Source: Chryseobacterium polytrichastri (GTDB taxonomy: Bacteria > Bacteroidota > Bacteroidia > Flavobacteriales > Weeksellaceae). From it: a stretch of 64,000 nucleotides of DNA. This document shows positions 51,830 through 60,029 of this stretch, in pieces. Position 1 is the first letter of the stretch. Every line of letters begins with the position of its first letter. A program made the position numbers and the translations under genes. The stretch lies in contig NZ_FRAV01000007.1 of the NCBI RefSeq assembly GCF_900142445.1, positions 62,001 to 126,000 on the forward strand. Direction: 5' to 3'. Under the pieces are notes generated by a model. The model was given only the letters and a program-made list of their open reading frames with translations, made no database searches and had not been told where the DNA came from.

Positions 51830-54088
51830 ATGTTAAAGAAAACTGCCATCATAAGTTTATTCACACTTTTTTCTGCTTATTCTATGGCTCAAAATACTAC
51901 ACCCGTTTATTTAGACGAATCCAAACCCGTTGAGCAACGCGTTAAGGATGCACTTTCCAGAATGACACTGGAAGAGAAAGTAGCAATGCTTCATGCACAA
52001 TCGAAGTTTAGCTCTCCCGGAGTTCCTAGATTGGGAATTCCTGAATTCTGGACAACAGATGGCCCTCACGGTGTCCGTCCGGAAGTGATGTGGGACGAAT
52101 GGAACCAAGCCGGCTGGACGAATGACTCTATCATCGCCTACCCTGCTTTAACCGCACTTTCAGCAACATGGAATAAAAAAATGTCATGGAATTACGGTAA
52201 AGCTTTAGGAGAAGAAGCCCGTTACAGAAAGAAAGATATCCTTTTAGGACCCGGAGTAAATATCTACAGAACGCCATTAAACGGAAGAAATTTCGAATAT
52301 ATGGGTGAAGATCCTTTTTTAACATCTAAAATGGTAGTTCCTTATATCAAAGGAGTGCAATCAAACGGTGTAGCGACTTCTGTAAAGCATTATGCTCTTA
52401 ACAATCAGGAAATGTTCCGTCATACAAGTAATGTAAAGATAGACGACAGAACGTTGTATGAGATTTATCTTCCGCCTTTCAAAGCTGCGGTTACAGAAGG
52501 AGATTCGTGGACGATCATGGGCGCTTACGACATGTACAAAAACGAATATGCAAGCCAAAACCAATATCTTCTAAATGATATTTTAAAAGGAGAATGGAAA
52601 TACAAAGGCGTTGTAGTTTCAGACTGGGGTGCCGTAAACAATACGGAACAAGCTATCCATAACGGATTGGATCTTGAATTCGGAAGCTGGACCAACGGAC
52701 TTTCTGCAGGAACCAAAAATGCATACGATAATTATTATTTAGCACAGCCTTATTTAGATTTAATTAAATCCGGAAAAGTAGGAACAAAAGAACTTGACGA
52801 TAAAGTAACAAGAATTTTAAATCTTGCGTACAAAACGACAATGAACCGAAACAAGCCTTTCGGAAATGTTGCTTCTGAAGAACATAAAGCGGTAGCCAAA
52901 GAAATCGGTGAAGAAGGAATTGTTTTGTTGAAAAACCAAGGAAACGTTCTTCCAATTGATATTAATAAAGCTAAAAGAATTGCTGTTATTGGTGAAAATG
53001 CTATTAAGATCATGACTGTTGGTGGAGGTTCATCTTCATTAAAAGTGAAATATGAAACACTTCCTTTAGACGGAATTAAAGCAAGATTTGGAAAACAATC
53101 TGACGTACAATATGCAAGAGGTTATGTGGGAGATATTGGTGGAGAATATAACGGCGTAAAATCCGGACAAGACTTAAAAGACACTCGTTCTGAAGCTGAA
53201 TTATTAAACGAAGCTATTGAATTAGCAAAAAAATCTGACTACGTAATCTTCGTTGGAGGATTAAATAAAGCCGATTTCCAAGACAGTGAAGGAAACGACA
53301 GAAAAAGCTACGGATTACCATACAATCAGGATAATGTAATCTCAGCTTTGGCAAAAGCAAATAAAAATCTTGCTGTAGTTCTGGTTTCAGGAAATGCAGT
53401 GGCAATGCCATGGGTAAAAGAAGTTCCATCTATTGTTCAGTCTTGGTATCTAGGTTCTGAAGCTGGAAATTCTATCGCTTCTGTATTGGCAGGTGACGCC
53501 AATCCATCAGGGAAATTACCGTTTACTTTCCCTGTGAAGCTGGAAGATAATTCTGCTCATGCATTAGGAGAATATCCTGGAAATAAAGAAGAATTAGCAG
53601 CCGGAAAAGGAAAAGATCAGAAAAACCCAATCAATATTACTTACAACGAAGGAATCTTTGTGGGATACCGTTGGCATGATACAAAAAAGATCAAACCTTT
53701 ATTCAGTTTCGGACACGGATTAAGCTATACCACTTTTGAATTCGGAAAAGCGAAAGCCGATAAAACAACGATGTCTCAGGAAGACAAAATCACGTTTACA
53801 GTTACGGTAAAAAATACAGGAAAGAAAGCAGGTGCTGAGGTTGCTCAATTATATATCAGCGACTTGAAATCATCCGTTCCACGTCCTGCAAAAGAATTGA
53901 AAGGTTTTGAAAAAGTATTTTTAAACCCTGGAGAAGAAAAAGAAGTGACTTTTACAATTGATAAAACAGCATTAAGTTTCTTTGATGCAGCAAAACACGA
54001 CTGGGTTGCAGAACCTGGAGATTTTGAAGCATTAATTGGAAATTCTTCTGATGCCATTAAAACAAAAGTGAAGTTTACGTTAAAGTAA
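51830..54088 (+). CDS. GH3 family beta-glucosidase, exported
   Basis: 752 residues from ATG 51830, chosen because it follows the promoter and gives the signal peptide MLKKTAIISLFTLFSAYSMAQ; the longer frame from 51599 adds 77 unlikely residues. GH3 N-domain with VKHYALNN (185-192) and the catalytic nucleophile Asp265 in VVVSDWGAVN; then the GH3 C-domain (VVLVSGNAVAMPW) and a fibronectin-III-like C-terminus (YTTFEFGKAKAD to the end). It hydrolyses beta-linked glucosides or xylosides in the periplasm. Monocistronic with its own terminator. Confidence 0.93.
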   Translation: MLKKTAIISLFTLFSAYSMAQNTTPVYLDESKPVEQRVKDALSRMTLEEKVAMLHAQSKFSSPGVPRLGIPEFWTTDGPHGVRPEVMWDEWNQAGWTNDSIIAYPALTALSATWNKKMSWNYGKALGEEARYRKKDILLGPGVNIYRTPLNGRNFEYMGEDPFLTSKMVVPYIKGVQSNGVATSVKHYALNNQEMFRHTSNVKIDDRTLYEIYLPPFKAAVTEGDSWTIMGAYDMYKNEYASQNQYLLNDILKGEWKYKGVVVSDWGAVNNTEQAIHNGLDLEFGSWTNGLSAGTKNAYDNYYLAQPYLDLIKSGKVGTKELDDKVTRILNLAYKTTMNRNKPFGNVASEEHKAVAKEIGEEGIVLLKNQGNVLPIDINKAKRIAVIGENAIKIMTVGGGSSSLKVKYETLPLDGIKARFGKQSDVQYARGYVGDIGGEYNGVKSGQDLKDTRSEAELLNEAIELAKKSDYVIFVGGLNKADFQDSEGNDRKSYGLPYNQDNVISALAKANKNLAVVLVSGNAVAMPWVKEVPSIVQSWYLGSEAGNSIASVLAGDANPSGKLPFTFPVKLEDNSAHALGEYPGNKEELAAGKGKDQKNPINITYNEGIFVGYRWHDTKKIKPLFSFGHGLSYTTFEFGKAKADKTTMSQEDKITFTVTVKNTGKKAGAEVAQLYISDLKSSVPRPAKELKGFEKVFLNPGEEKEVTFTIDKTALSFFDAAKHDWVAEPGDFEALIGNSSDAIKTKVKFTLK

Positions 54089-54113
54089 TCTTACTTATAT
54101 ATTTCTAAAACGA

Positions 54114-54142
54114 AATGCCTGAATCTGATTCGGGCATTTTTT
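54114..54142 (+). terminator. Terminator of the GH3 gene
   Basis: AATGCCTGAA / TTCGGGCATT stem with loop TCTGA, then T6, 26 bp past the stop codon. Confidence 0.85.
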
Positions 54143-54170
54143 GTTAAGTTTATTTAAATTAATGAAAATT

Positions 54171-54344
54171 TAACCGCAAAAGTGACAAAAGCTATCTGCA
54201 TATTTAACCATTATTTAATTATTAGAAAACAAAAGCCACTCCAAAGAATAAAATCAAAGATTTTTAAAAACTTATGGGATTTTATTAGCAGTTTAATAAT
54301 TAACCTAAAATACTAATATCTAATCTTATATCCCTTTGTGGTTG
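54171..54344. repeat. Possible decayed inverted-repeat element
   Basis: TAACCGCAAAAG at 54171 and the inverted-like CTTTGTGGTTGA at 54333 bound an AT-rich stretch with no ORF. The ends resemble other 'ACCACAAAAG' motifs in the window (for example near 15478), but the match is short. Confidence 0.35.
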
Positions 54345-54362
54345 AAATAAAAGATTAAACAT

Positions 54363-55322
54363 TTATTCTTTAAATTGATATTCCGTTAATCTTTGTTCTC
54401 CAAATTTCATTAAAATACTTTGTCCTACAGCCCACTTCAAATCTCGGCTCGCAGTTGGTGCAGAAATACTTTTAAAACTTTCTAAATAATCTTTTCTGCT
54501 AAATTTGTTACTTCCTATTTTGTCCTTAAATAAAAACAACCTGTCCTTTATACTTAAATTGATATTTTGAGATTGTAAAAGTTGTTTCAAAGACTCCAAT
54601 ATGATGGCCAACATAAATTCAATAAAAGGAGTAGATTGTCCTATTTTATCAGATTCTGAAAGCTTATTATAATATTTCTTTTGATTTTCTTTAATAAGAC
54701 TTTCAACAGGTAGAAATTCAAAAACAGGATATTGCTGCATTAAAATTAAGGTCTGCCACAACCTTCCCATTCTACCATTTCCGTCTACAAAAGGATGAAT
54801 AAACTCAAATTCATAATGAAAAACACAACTTTTAATTAATATCAAATCTTTATCGTTTTTCAAGTAGGTAAAAAGATCATTCATTAAGCCTTTTACCATT
54901 GTACCACCAGGTGCAAGATGTTCAACTTTTGAACCTTTAACAATTCCTACATTAGTTGTTCTGAATTTTCCTGCGTTCTTAATTAAATCTTTCATTAAGA
55001 TAGAATGTGCAAATTCTAAATCTTTAATTTTATTTACATTAAAACGTTTCAAGTCATCATACACTTCAATAGCATTCTGAACTTCAAGAATATCCTTAGC
55101 CGGAGCAATAATTCTTTTATTCTCTAACAAAGCGGTTATCTGTTCTTCTGACAGAGTATTTCCTTCAATTTCCAATGAAGATTGAATTGTTTTGATACGA
55201 TTTTTCTTCCGAAGTTCAGTGGTTGGTTTATAAAGATGATTAGCATTAATCTCTCCTATTTTCTCAGAAATAGAAACAACTAATTCTAAAATTTTATCTG
55301 TAATTATATAAGGTGGTTTCAA
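54363..55322 (-). CDS. Fic family protein with N-terminal inhibitory motif
   Basis: 319 residues. The Fic active site HPFVDGNGRMGR (176-187) is complete, with catalytic His176, so it should transfer AMP from ATP to target hydroxyls. The N-terminal helix has the inhibitory motif SxxxEG at Ser49-Glu53-Gly54 (SSLEIEGN), i.e. the self-inhibited class. A C-terminal winged-helix-like part follows. No ATG is available in frame: upstream is a TGA four codons before the only plausible start, a TTG at 55322, which gives the usual KPPYIIT beginning. A 26-bp palindrome starts 4 bp upstream of that TTG, so binding there could block expression. Target unknown. Confidence 0.85.
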   Translation of the reverse strand: MKPPYIITDKILELVVSISEKIGEINANHLYKPTTELRKKNRIKTIQSSLEIEGNTLSEEQITALLENKRIIAPAKDILEVQNAIEVYDDLKRFNVNKIKDLEFAHSILMKDLIKNAGKFRTTNVGIVKGSKVEHLAPGGTMVKGLMNDLFTYLKNDKDLILIKSCVFHYEFEFIHPFVDGNGRMGRLWQTLILMQQYPVFEFLPVESLIKENQKKYYNKLSESDKIGQSTPFIEFMLAIILESLKQLLQSQNINLSIKDRLFLFKDKIGSNKFSRKDYLESFKSISAPTASRDLKWAVGQSILMKFGEQRLTEYQFKE

Positions 55323-55325
55323 AAC

Positions 55326-55351
55326 TTGATAGTATCATATGATACTATCAA
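55326..55351. promoter_or_regulatory. 26-bp perfect palindrome next to the Fic start, copy 1
   Basis: Half-site TTGATAGTATCAT and its exact inverse, immediately upstream of the TTG start codon. Identical to the copy at 55464-55489. Confidence 0.8.
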
Positions 55352-55396
55352 AGATAGCAATTTTTAATTTAAACAAAAAAGATTGGAGATCTCCTA

Positions 55397-55460
55397 AATT
55401 TCGGCTAAAGCCCAAGTTATTATGCAAAAGAAAAGCGGACTAAAGTCCGCTCCTATTGAT
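55397..55460 (+). repeat. REP-like two-hairpin element, copy 4
   Basis: TTCGGCTAAAGCCCAA, then AGCGGACTAAAGTCCGCT and CCTATTGA. More diverged than copies 1-3 but with the stem pairing kept. It lies between the two 26-bp palindromes. Confidence 0.8.
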
Positions 55461-55463
55461 ACC

Positions 55464-55489
55464 TTGATAGTATCATATGATACTATCAA
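55464..55489. promoter_or_regulatory. 26-bp perfect palindrome, copy 2
   Basis: Identical to 55326-55351, 138 bp further from the Fic gene, separated from it by the REP-like element. Confidence 0.8.
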
Positions 55490-55504
55490 AACTATTAATC
55501 GAAA

Positions 55505-55537
55505 CAAAAAAAGCGACCGAATTCCTTCAGTCGCTTT
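55505..55537 (-). terminator. Terminator of the outer-membrane barrel gene
   Basis: AAAGCGAC / GTCGCTTT stem with further weak pairing, then a T7 run on the minus strand, 31 bp past the stop codon. Confidence 0.85.
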
Positions 55538-55567
55538 CAAATTCGAACTATATTAAACTAAAAACAA

Positions 55568-57742
55568 TTACTTTCCGCCACCGCCGTTTTTCTCAACATC
55601 GGTTTTGGTATTGTCTTTTACTTTTTGATTTCCGAAACGTTTTACAAAAGAAAGCGAAACGCCGTACCAGTCCCATCTCGAATAATTTTGAGTGGTCCCA
55701 ATATTACTAAATGTTGTTCCGTCATATACTGGTCTTTTAAAGATATTCATCAACTGTACGCTCGTTTCAATCTGTGTTTTAGGAAATATTTTGGTCACAG
55801 AAATCGTATGGAAAACGTTGGCTTTATTCGCATAAGAATTTCCATTATTCTGATTCGAAATTTCAACCCATGCACTTAAATTGATATTCTTATTAAAAAG
55901 ATTCGTGTACGATATATTCGTAGAACCACCAATATAACTTATATAATCTCTGGCACCCTCCAATCCATTTTTTGCATTAAAATCACTGTTGTCATTATAA
56001 TACCATCCAACTCCTAAATTTACACTCAATTTGTTCTTCAGGAAGGTCTGATTGGTATTCGCATACAGGTAATACTTTTCAATTTTTCCTGTAAAATTCC
56101 CTGGATAAGTGACCGTTTTTCCATTTTCAGTCGCAAAGGTTGTCCAATAATCCTGATTGGTAAACATATATCTTGCAGAAATAAAATACTTCTTGAAAAG
56201 TCCTAATTTCATTACAATCCTATCACTCGGATTAGGATTTAAATCCATATTTCCTCGGTAATATATTCCTTCGTTGTTAGGAATAAGGAAAGGATTAAAT
56301 TCTGTATACCACGGACGCCAAACATTGCGGTTGTAGGTTAGACTCAAATCATATTTATCCGAGAAAGAATACTTCAACAATATATTGGGAAGGAAATTTC
56401 CGTATGATTCTTTTCTTTTGGTTCCGGCAACGTCTTGCTGTATTTTAAAATCAATATGCTCATATCGAAGTCCGACTCTCGTTTCCAGTTTTTTGAAGAA
56501 CGTTTTGCTATAATTCAGATAAATAGAATTCACGTTATCCTCATATCTGAAATAATCATTTCTTCTATCTGAACTATTTCCAGGAGGATTAGAAGTGATA
56601 CTGTTTTCGTAAAGATCGTAAGGAACCACGTTATTATTAAAGTCCATCTTACCGCCAAATTCCACAGTACCTCCAGATCCAGATTTCCCAAGAGGTTGTG
56701 TATAATCTACTTTTAAGTAATAATTACGGGTTTGATTATAATTGGAAATGAGGGTTTCATTAAAACTTTTATTGCCCTTTGCATCAATTCCATTTTTCAA
56801 AAAAGTATTATCTTCTGCCTGAGATTCATAATTAGAACCTATATTAATATCTAAGATCCTGTTTTTCTCTTTATCATAATATTTATAGAAAAAATTGGTT
56901 CCCAACATGCGGTTAAGTCCCGATGCATTTTGATTCTGAATGTAAGATTGAAAATCATTATTAAGAGATACACTTCCGTCTGCATCTGAAAAAGAGGAAA
57001 CTTTACTTTGATAATATTCCAGAATAAGCCCGATGGTATTTTTATCATTTAACGCATATTCTGAGGTAGAAGAAACAGAAGGACTTTGGCGTTTGTTGGT
57101 ATCTACACTGTTAAATTTACTAATCTGGTTATCTGCATACCGAGTATAGAGATAATTATTTTTCTCAATGTGCGTATTGTCATTGTAACTTCCGATTAAG
57201 GTCTGCGTAAAGTTTTTCTTATGATAATTCAGATTGAGGTTGCTGTATTGCGAGTTCTTGGTATTTTGTCTGTTATTCAACGTTACACTTCCTTTCATTC
57301 CTTCATCATCACGCTTTTTTAAGACGATATTGATGACAGATCCTGCACTTTCATACCTTGAAGATGGACTTGTAATGACCTCAATTTTCATCAGATTATC
57401 TGCGGGAATAGTCGCTAAGTATTCCTTTAATTCTTTTCCTGTAAAAACAGATTTTCTATCATTAATATATACCGTTACAGATTCCCCTTCTGCTTTGATG
57501 GCATCATTATTATCAATACTTACCAAAGGCGTCATTCTCAAAACATCCCAAGTGGTATTTCCTGCTAAAATGGAGCTGTTGGCAACATTAAAAACAGTTC
57601 TGTCTGCCTTAGATTCTACAGTGGCTTTCCTCACTGTTACGGTAACAGCCTCTATATCTTTTCCTTTAATAGAATCATTTTTTACCTGAGCAAAAGCTAA
57701 GGTTCCTATTAATAAAACAATTGTTGATATAATTCTTTTCAC
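55568..57742 (-). CDS. Outer-membrane beta-barrel protein, TonB-receptor-like (OMP_b-brl_3 type)
   Basis: 724 residues with a GTG start at 57742, chosen because it begins a clean signal peptide (MKRIISTIVLLIGTLAFAQ). The longest frame instead starts at a TTG (57781) and adds 13 unlikely residues. Residues about 35-150 form a plug-like domain (DIEAVTVTVRKATVESKADRT, VLRMTPLVSI, NLMKIEVITSPSSRYES), followed by a barrel of about 570 residues rich in aromatic strands, ending with a Gly-rich tail. There is no carboxypeptidase-like domain and no SusD partner. It may import siderophores or peptides, or be a regulatory barrel; substrate unknown. Confidence 0.88.
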   Translation of the reverse strand: MKRIISTIVLLIGTLAFAQVKNDSIKGKDIEAVTVTVRKATVESKADRTVFNVANSSILAGNTTWDVLRMTPLVSIDNNDAIKAEGESVTVYINDRKSVFTGKELKEYLATIPADNLMKIEVITSPSSRYESAGSVINIVLKKRDDEGMKGSVTLNNRQNTKNSQYSNLNLNYHKKNFTQTLIGSYNDNTHIEKNNYLYTRYADNQISKFNSVDTNKRQSPSVSSTSEYALNDKNTIGLILEYYQSKVSSFSDADGSVSLNNDFQSYIQNQNASGLNRMLGTNFFYKYYDKEKNRILDINIGSNYESQAEDNTFLKNGIDAKGNKSFNETLISNYNQTRNYYLKVDYTQPLGKSGSGGTVEFGGKMDFNNNVVPYDLYENSITSNPPGNSSDRRNDYFRYEDNVNSIYLNYSKTFFKKLETRVGLRYEHIDFKIQQDVAGTKRKESYGNFLPNILLKYSFSDKYDLSLTYNRNVWRPWYTEFNPFLIPNNEGIYYRGNMDLNPNPSDRIVMKLGLFKKYFISARYMFTNQDYWTTFATENGKTVTYPGNFTGKIEKYYLYANTNQTFLKNKLSVNLGVGWYYNDNSDFNAKNGLEGARDYISYIGGSTNISYTNLFNKNINLSAWVEISNQNNGNSYANKANVFHTISVTKIFPKTQIETSVQLMNIFKRPVYDGTTFSNIGTTQNYSRWDWYGVSLSFVKRFGNQKVKDNTKTDVEKNGGGGK

Positions 57743-57915
57743 TAAATTTAGTTTTTCATCTATAAGACACTTATCATGCAAAGTATGTTACATCTAATTT
57801 TGAAAAAAAACCAAAATAATTCTTCCTTAATTCTAATTAAGCATTATGCCATAATCTCACATTGATATATTATGATGAAATATTCACAAAAACAACTGAT
57901 TGTAACATCATTAAA

Positions 57916-57945
57916 AACAAAAAACGCCCGAATTTCTTCGGACGT
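57916..57945 (-). terminator. Terminator of the efflux/DUF2652 transcript
   Basis: ACGTCCGAA / TTCGGGCGT stem, GAAA loop, then a T6-rich tail on the minus strand, 28 bp beyond the DUF2652 stop codon. Confidence 0.85.
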
Positions 57946-57972
57946 CTGCAAAAAGCAAATTACAAGGAAAAT

Positions 57973-58533
57973 TTAAATATGCTGTTTTATTTTTTCAAAA
58001 TACTGAACAACACCTACCTCCGGAACATATAATTGACCATGAGAACCATTCTCAAAATCATTCGTCTTATCCAGAAAAGAATTACTGAAAAAAGCGTAAG
58101 AAGGTTGTTCTGCAAAGTCGTTTTTAAGCAACTGATGCGCTTCTATTACCGTCGGTCCATAGAGTTTCTTGAAGTTCCCGAGAGTATATTGTGAAAACTT
58201 ACCATAGTTAACAATGAATTTTAAAGACAGATCAATAGATGTATTCAAAACTTCGCTTAACTCTTCCACCTTTCTGTTAAAAGCATTCCTCATTGTATTA
58301 AGCAGTTTTGAAACAGTTTGAAATGATGGTTTTGAATCATATTTATAAAATAAAATAGCATCCCCTTCGATTTCTGAAATATCAAAATGCTGATCATTCA
58401 CCTGAAGCAATGTAGCAAGCAGTTCTCTTACAATATATTGCCCTGTATACAATTTTGTATTGAATACAAATTCTGTAAATCCATTGAAGTCCGGAATAAG
58501 TATGATCCCCTCGTGTATGTTTGTATTCTTCAT
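57973..58533 (-). CDS. DUF2652 family protein
   Basis: 186 residues from ATG 58533; the longer frame from 58575 adds 14 residues that precede the conserved start. The family pattern is clear: GIILIPDFNGFTEFVFNT, QYIVRELLATLL, ISEIEGDAILFYKY, LKFIVNYGKFSQYTLGNFKKLYG. The fold resembles class III nucleotide cyclases (DFNGFT and EIEGDAIL match the two metal-binding strands), but cyclase activity is unproven. It follows the efflux outer-membrane gene by 58 bp and shares its terminator, so it is probably cotranscribed with the pump. Confidence 0.85.
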   Translation of the reverse strand: MKNTNIHEGIILIPDFNGFTEFVFNTKLYTGQYIVRELLATLLQVNDQHFDISEIEGDAILFYKYDSKPSFQTVSKLLNTMRNAFNRKVEELSEVLNTSIDLSLKFIVNYGKFSQYTLGNFKKLYGPTVIEAHQLLKNDFAEQPSYAFFSNSFLDKTNDFENGSHGQLYVPEVGVVQYFEKIKQHI

Positions 58534-58591
58534 GTCCTGTTGGATTAAAAACCTGTTGTATCCTAATAGACGCAACAGGTTTCATTTTACT

Positions 58592-60010
58592 TTATTGCCA
58601 ACCTCCACCTACAGATCGGTAGAGCATCGTGATTGCATTTAATCTTTGTGCTTTCAGAGAAGCCAGATCCAATTCTGCCTGAAGTTTATTGCTTTGCGCC
58701 AAAATAACCTCAATATAAGTCGCTGAATTATATTTAAATAAAATATCTGCTTTCTTCACGGCTTCATTAGATTTCATCACCAAACCTTCTGCAATTTTTT
58801 GCTGTTCTTCCAGTTTTTGAATCTGAATTAACGCATCAGAAACCTCACCTACCGCTTTTAAAACCGATTGTTTAAAAGTAATTTCAGCTTGCTGTGACAA
58901 CACTTTTGATTGCTCGTATTGTGTTTTCAGTTGTTTTCCGTTCAAAAGGGGTTGAGCGATTGCCCCCGCTACCATTCCGAAAAGTGATCCTGGAACACTG
59001 AACCAATGACTCGCCTGAAAAGCATTTAGTCCACCCTGAGCGGTAATACTGAACGACGGATACATACTCATCTTCGCCACATGAATTCCGGAAATACTTT
59101 TTCTCAGATCCAATTCAGCACTTTTTATATCGGGTCTGTAACTCAACAAGTCTGCTGGAATTCCTGACGCAATGGTTTCGGGCGTCTGAATGTTATTCAA
59201 ACTTGCGCTTCTTTCAATTTTATCAGGCATTGAACCTATTAAAAGACTCAATGCATTTTCCTGAGTCGCAATAGAACTTTCAATGGCAGGAATTGTTTTT
59301 AAGATTTGATCTTTCACGATTTCCTGTTGCTGAACGGCCAAAGCTGTTGTTAATCCTACTTCCTGCTGCTTTGTCAAGTACTTCAATGTCGTGTCTGAAT
59401 AGGCTAAATTAGATTTTGTAATTTCCAACTGCGTATCCAACATCAATACATTATAATACCCTTGAACCACGGAAGCCACCAACTGCGTTCTCACGGCTTT
59501 TGCAGCTTCCTGAGTTTTAAGATATTCGGTTAAAGCCTGTTCTTTTCGACCTCTTATCTTGCCCCAGATATCAGCTTCCCAAGAAATATTGATTGTAGTA
59601 GAATAATCTTCCGTATACTTTCTTCCCATAAACTGGCCGGCCATCATTCCGTTCATACTGTTGTCTGAAGGTCGGCTGAGACTTGCATTGGCAACCGTTG
59701 CGCTTACGGTCGGCACATTCGCCCACTTGCTTTGATGATAGGCCAAAGAAGCAAATTCTATTTGTTTTAAAGCCAGTTGAAGATCATTATTCTGAACAAT
59801 CGCTTTATCAATCAATGCTACCAAAACAGGATCTTTAAAAAAATCTTTGTAGCTAATCTTTGCGATATTCTCGCTGTTGTCTGTAACGATCGTATCACTT
59901 CTAAAAGCTTCGGGCATTTTTATTTCGGGACGTTCATATTTCTGAACTTTACATGAAACCGCAATCCCTGAAATTAATGCTAAATATGCTATATTTTTAA
60001 TTGAATTCAT
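58592..60010 (-). CDS. Outer-membrane factor (TolC/OprM-like lipoprotein) of an RND pump
   Basis: 472 residues, NodT family. Lipobox ISGIAVSC gives Cys20. Two OEP repeats with long coiled-coil helices are evident (LVALIDKAIVQNNDLQLALKQIEFA; PDLKSAELDL-like YRPDIKSAELDLRKSISGIHV; LEEQQKIAEGLVMKSNEAVKKA). It forms the trimeric outer-membrane channel of the pump whose permease gene lies 19 bp upstream. Confidence 0.93.
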   Translation of the reverse strand: MNSIKNIAYLALISGIAVSCKVQKYERPEIKMPEAFRSDTIVTDNSENIAKISYKDFFKDPVLVALIDKAIVQNNDLQLALKQIEFASLAYHQSKWANVPTVSATVANASLSRPSDNSMNGMMAGQFMGRKYTEDYSTTINISWEADIWGKIRGRKEQALTEYLKTQEAAKAVRTQLVASVVQGYYNVLMLDTQLEITKSNLAYSDTTLKYLTKQQEVGLTTALAVQQQEIVKDQILKTIPAIESSIATQENALSLLIGSMPDKIERSASLNNIQTPETIASGIPADLLSYRPDIKSAELDLRKSISGIHVAKMSMYPSFSITAQGGLNAFQASHWFSVPGSLFGMVAGAIAQPLLNGKQLKTQYEQSKVLSQQAEITFKQSVLKAVGEVSDALIQIQKLEEQQKIAEGLVMKSNEAVKKADILFKYNSATYIEVILAQSNKLQAELDLASLKAQRLNAITMLYRSVGGGWQ

Positions 60011-60029
60011 TATTTAAATATCATTAGAA

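Noticed and set aside
55326..55489. Terminal inverted repeats of an insertion sequence
   Set aside because: Each site is itself a full palindrome, the inside is only 112 bp with no ORF, so an IS is not supported.
47256..55489. Meaning of the equal 138-bp offsets of the promoter modules and of the Fic palindromes
   Set aside because: The two pairs share no sequence; the equal distance is most likely coincidence.
57234..57689. 151-codon plus-strand ORF
   Set aside because: Antisense shadow of the outer-membrane barrel gene, whose frame has clear homology features.
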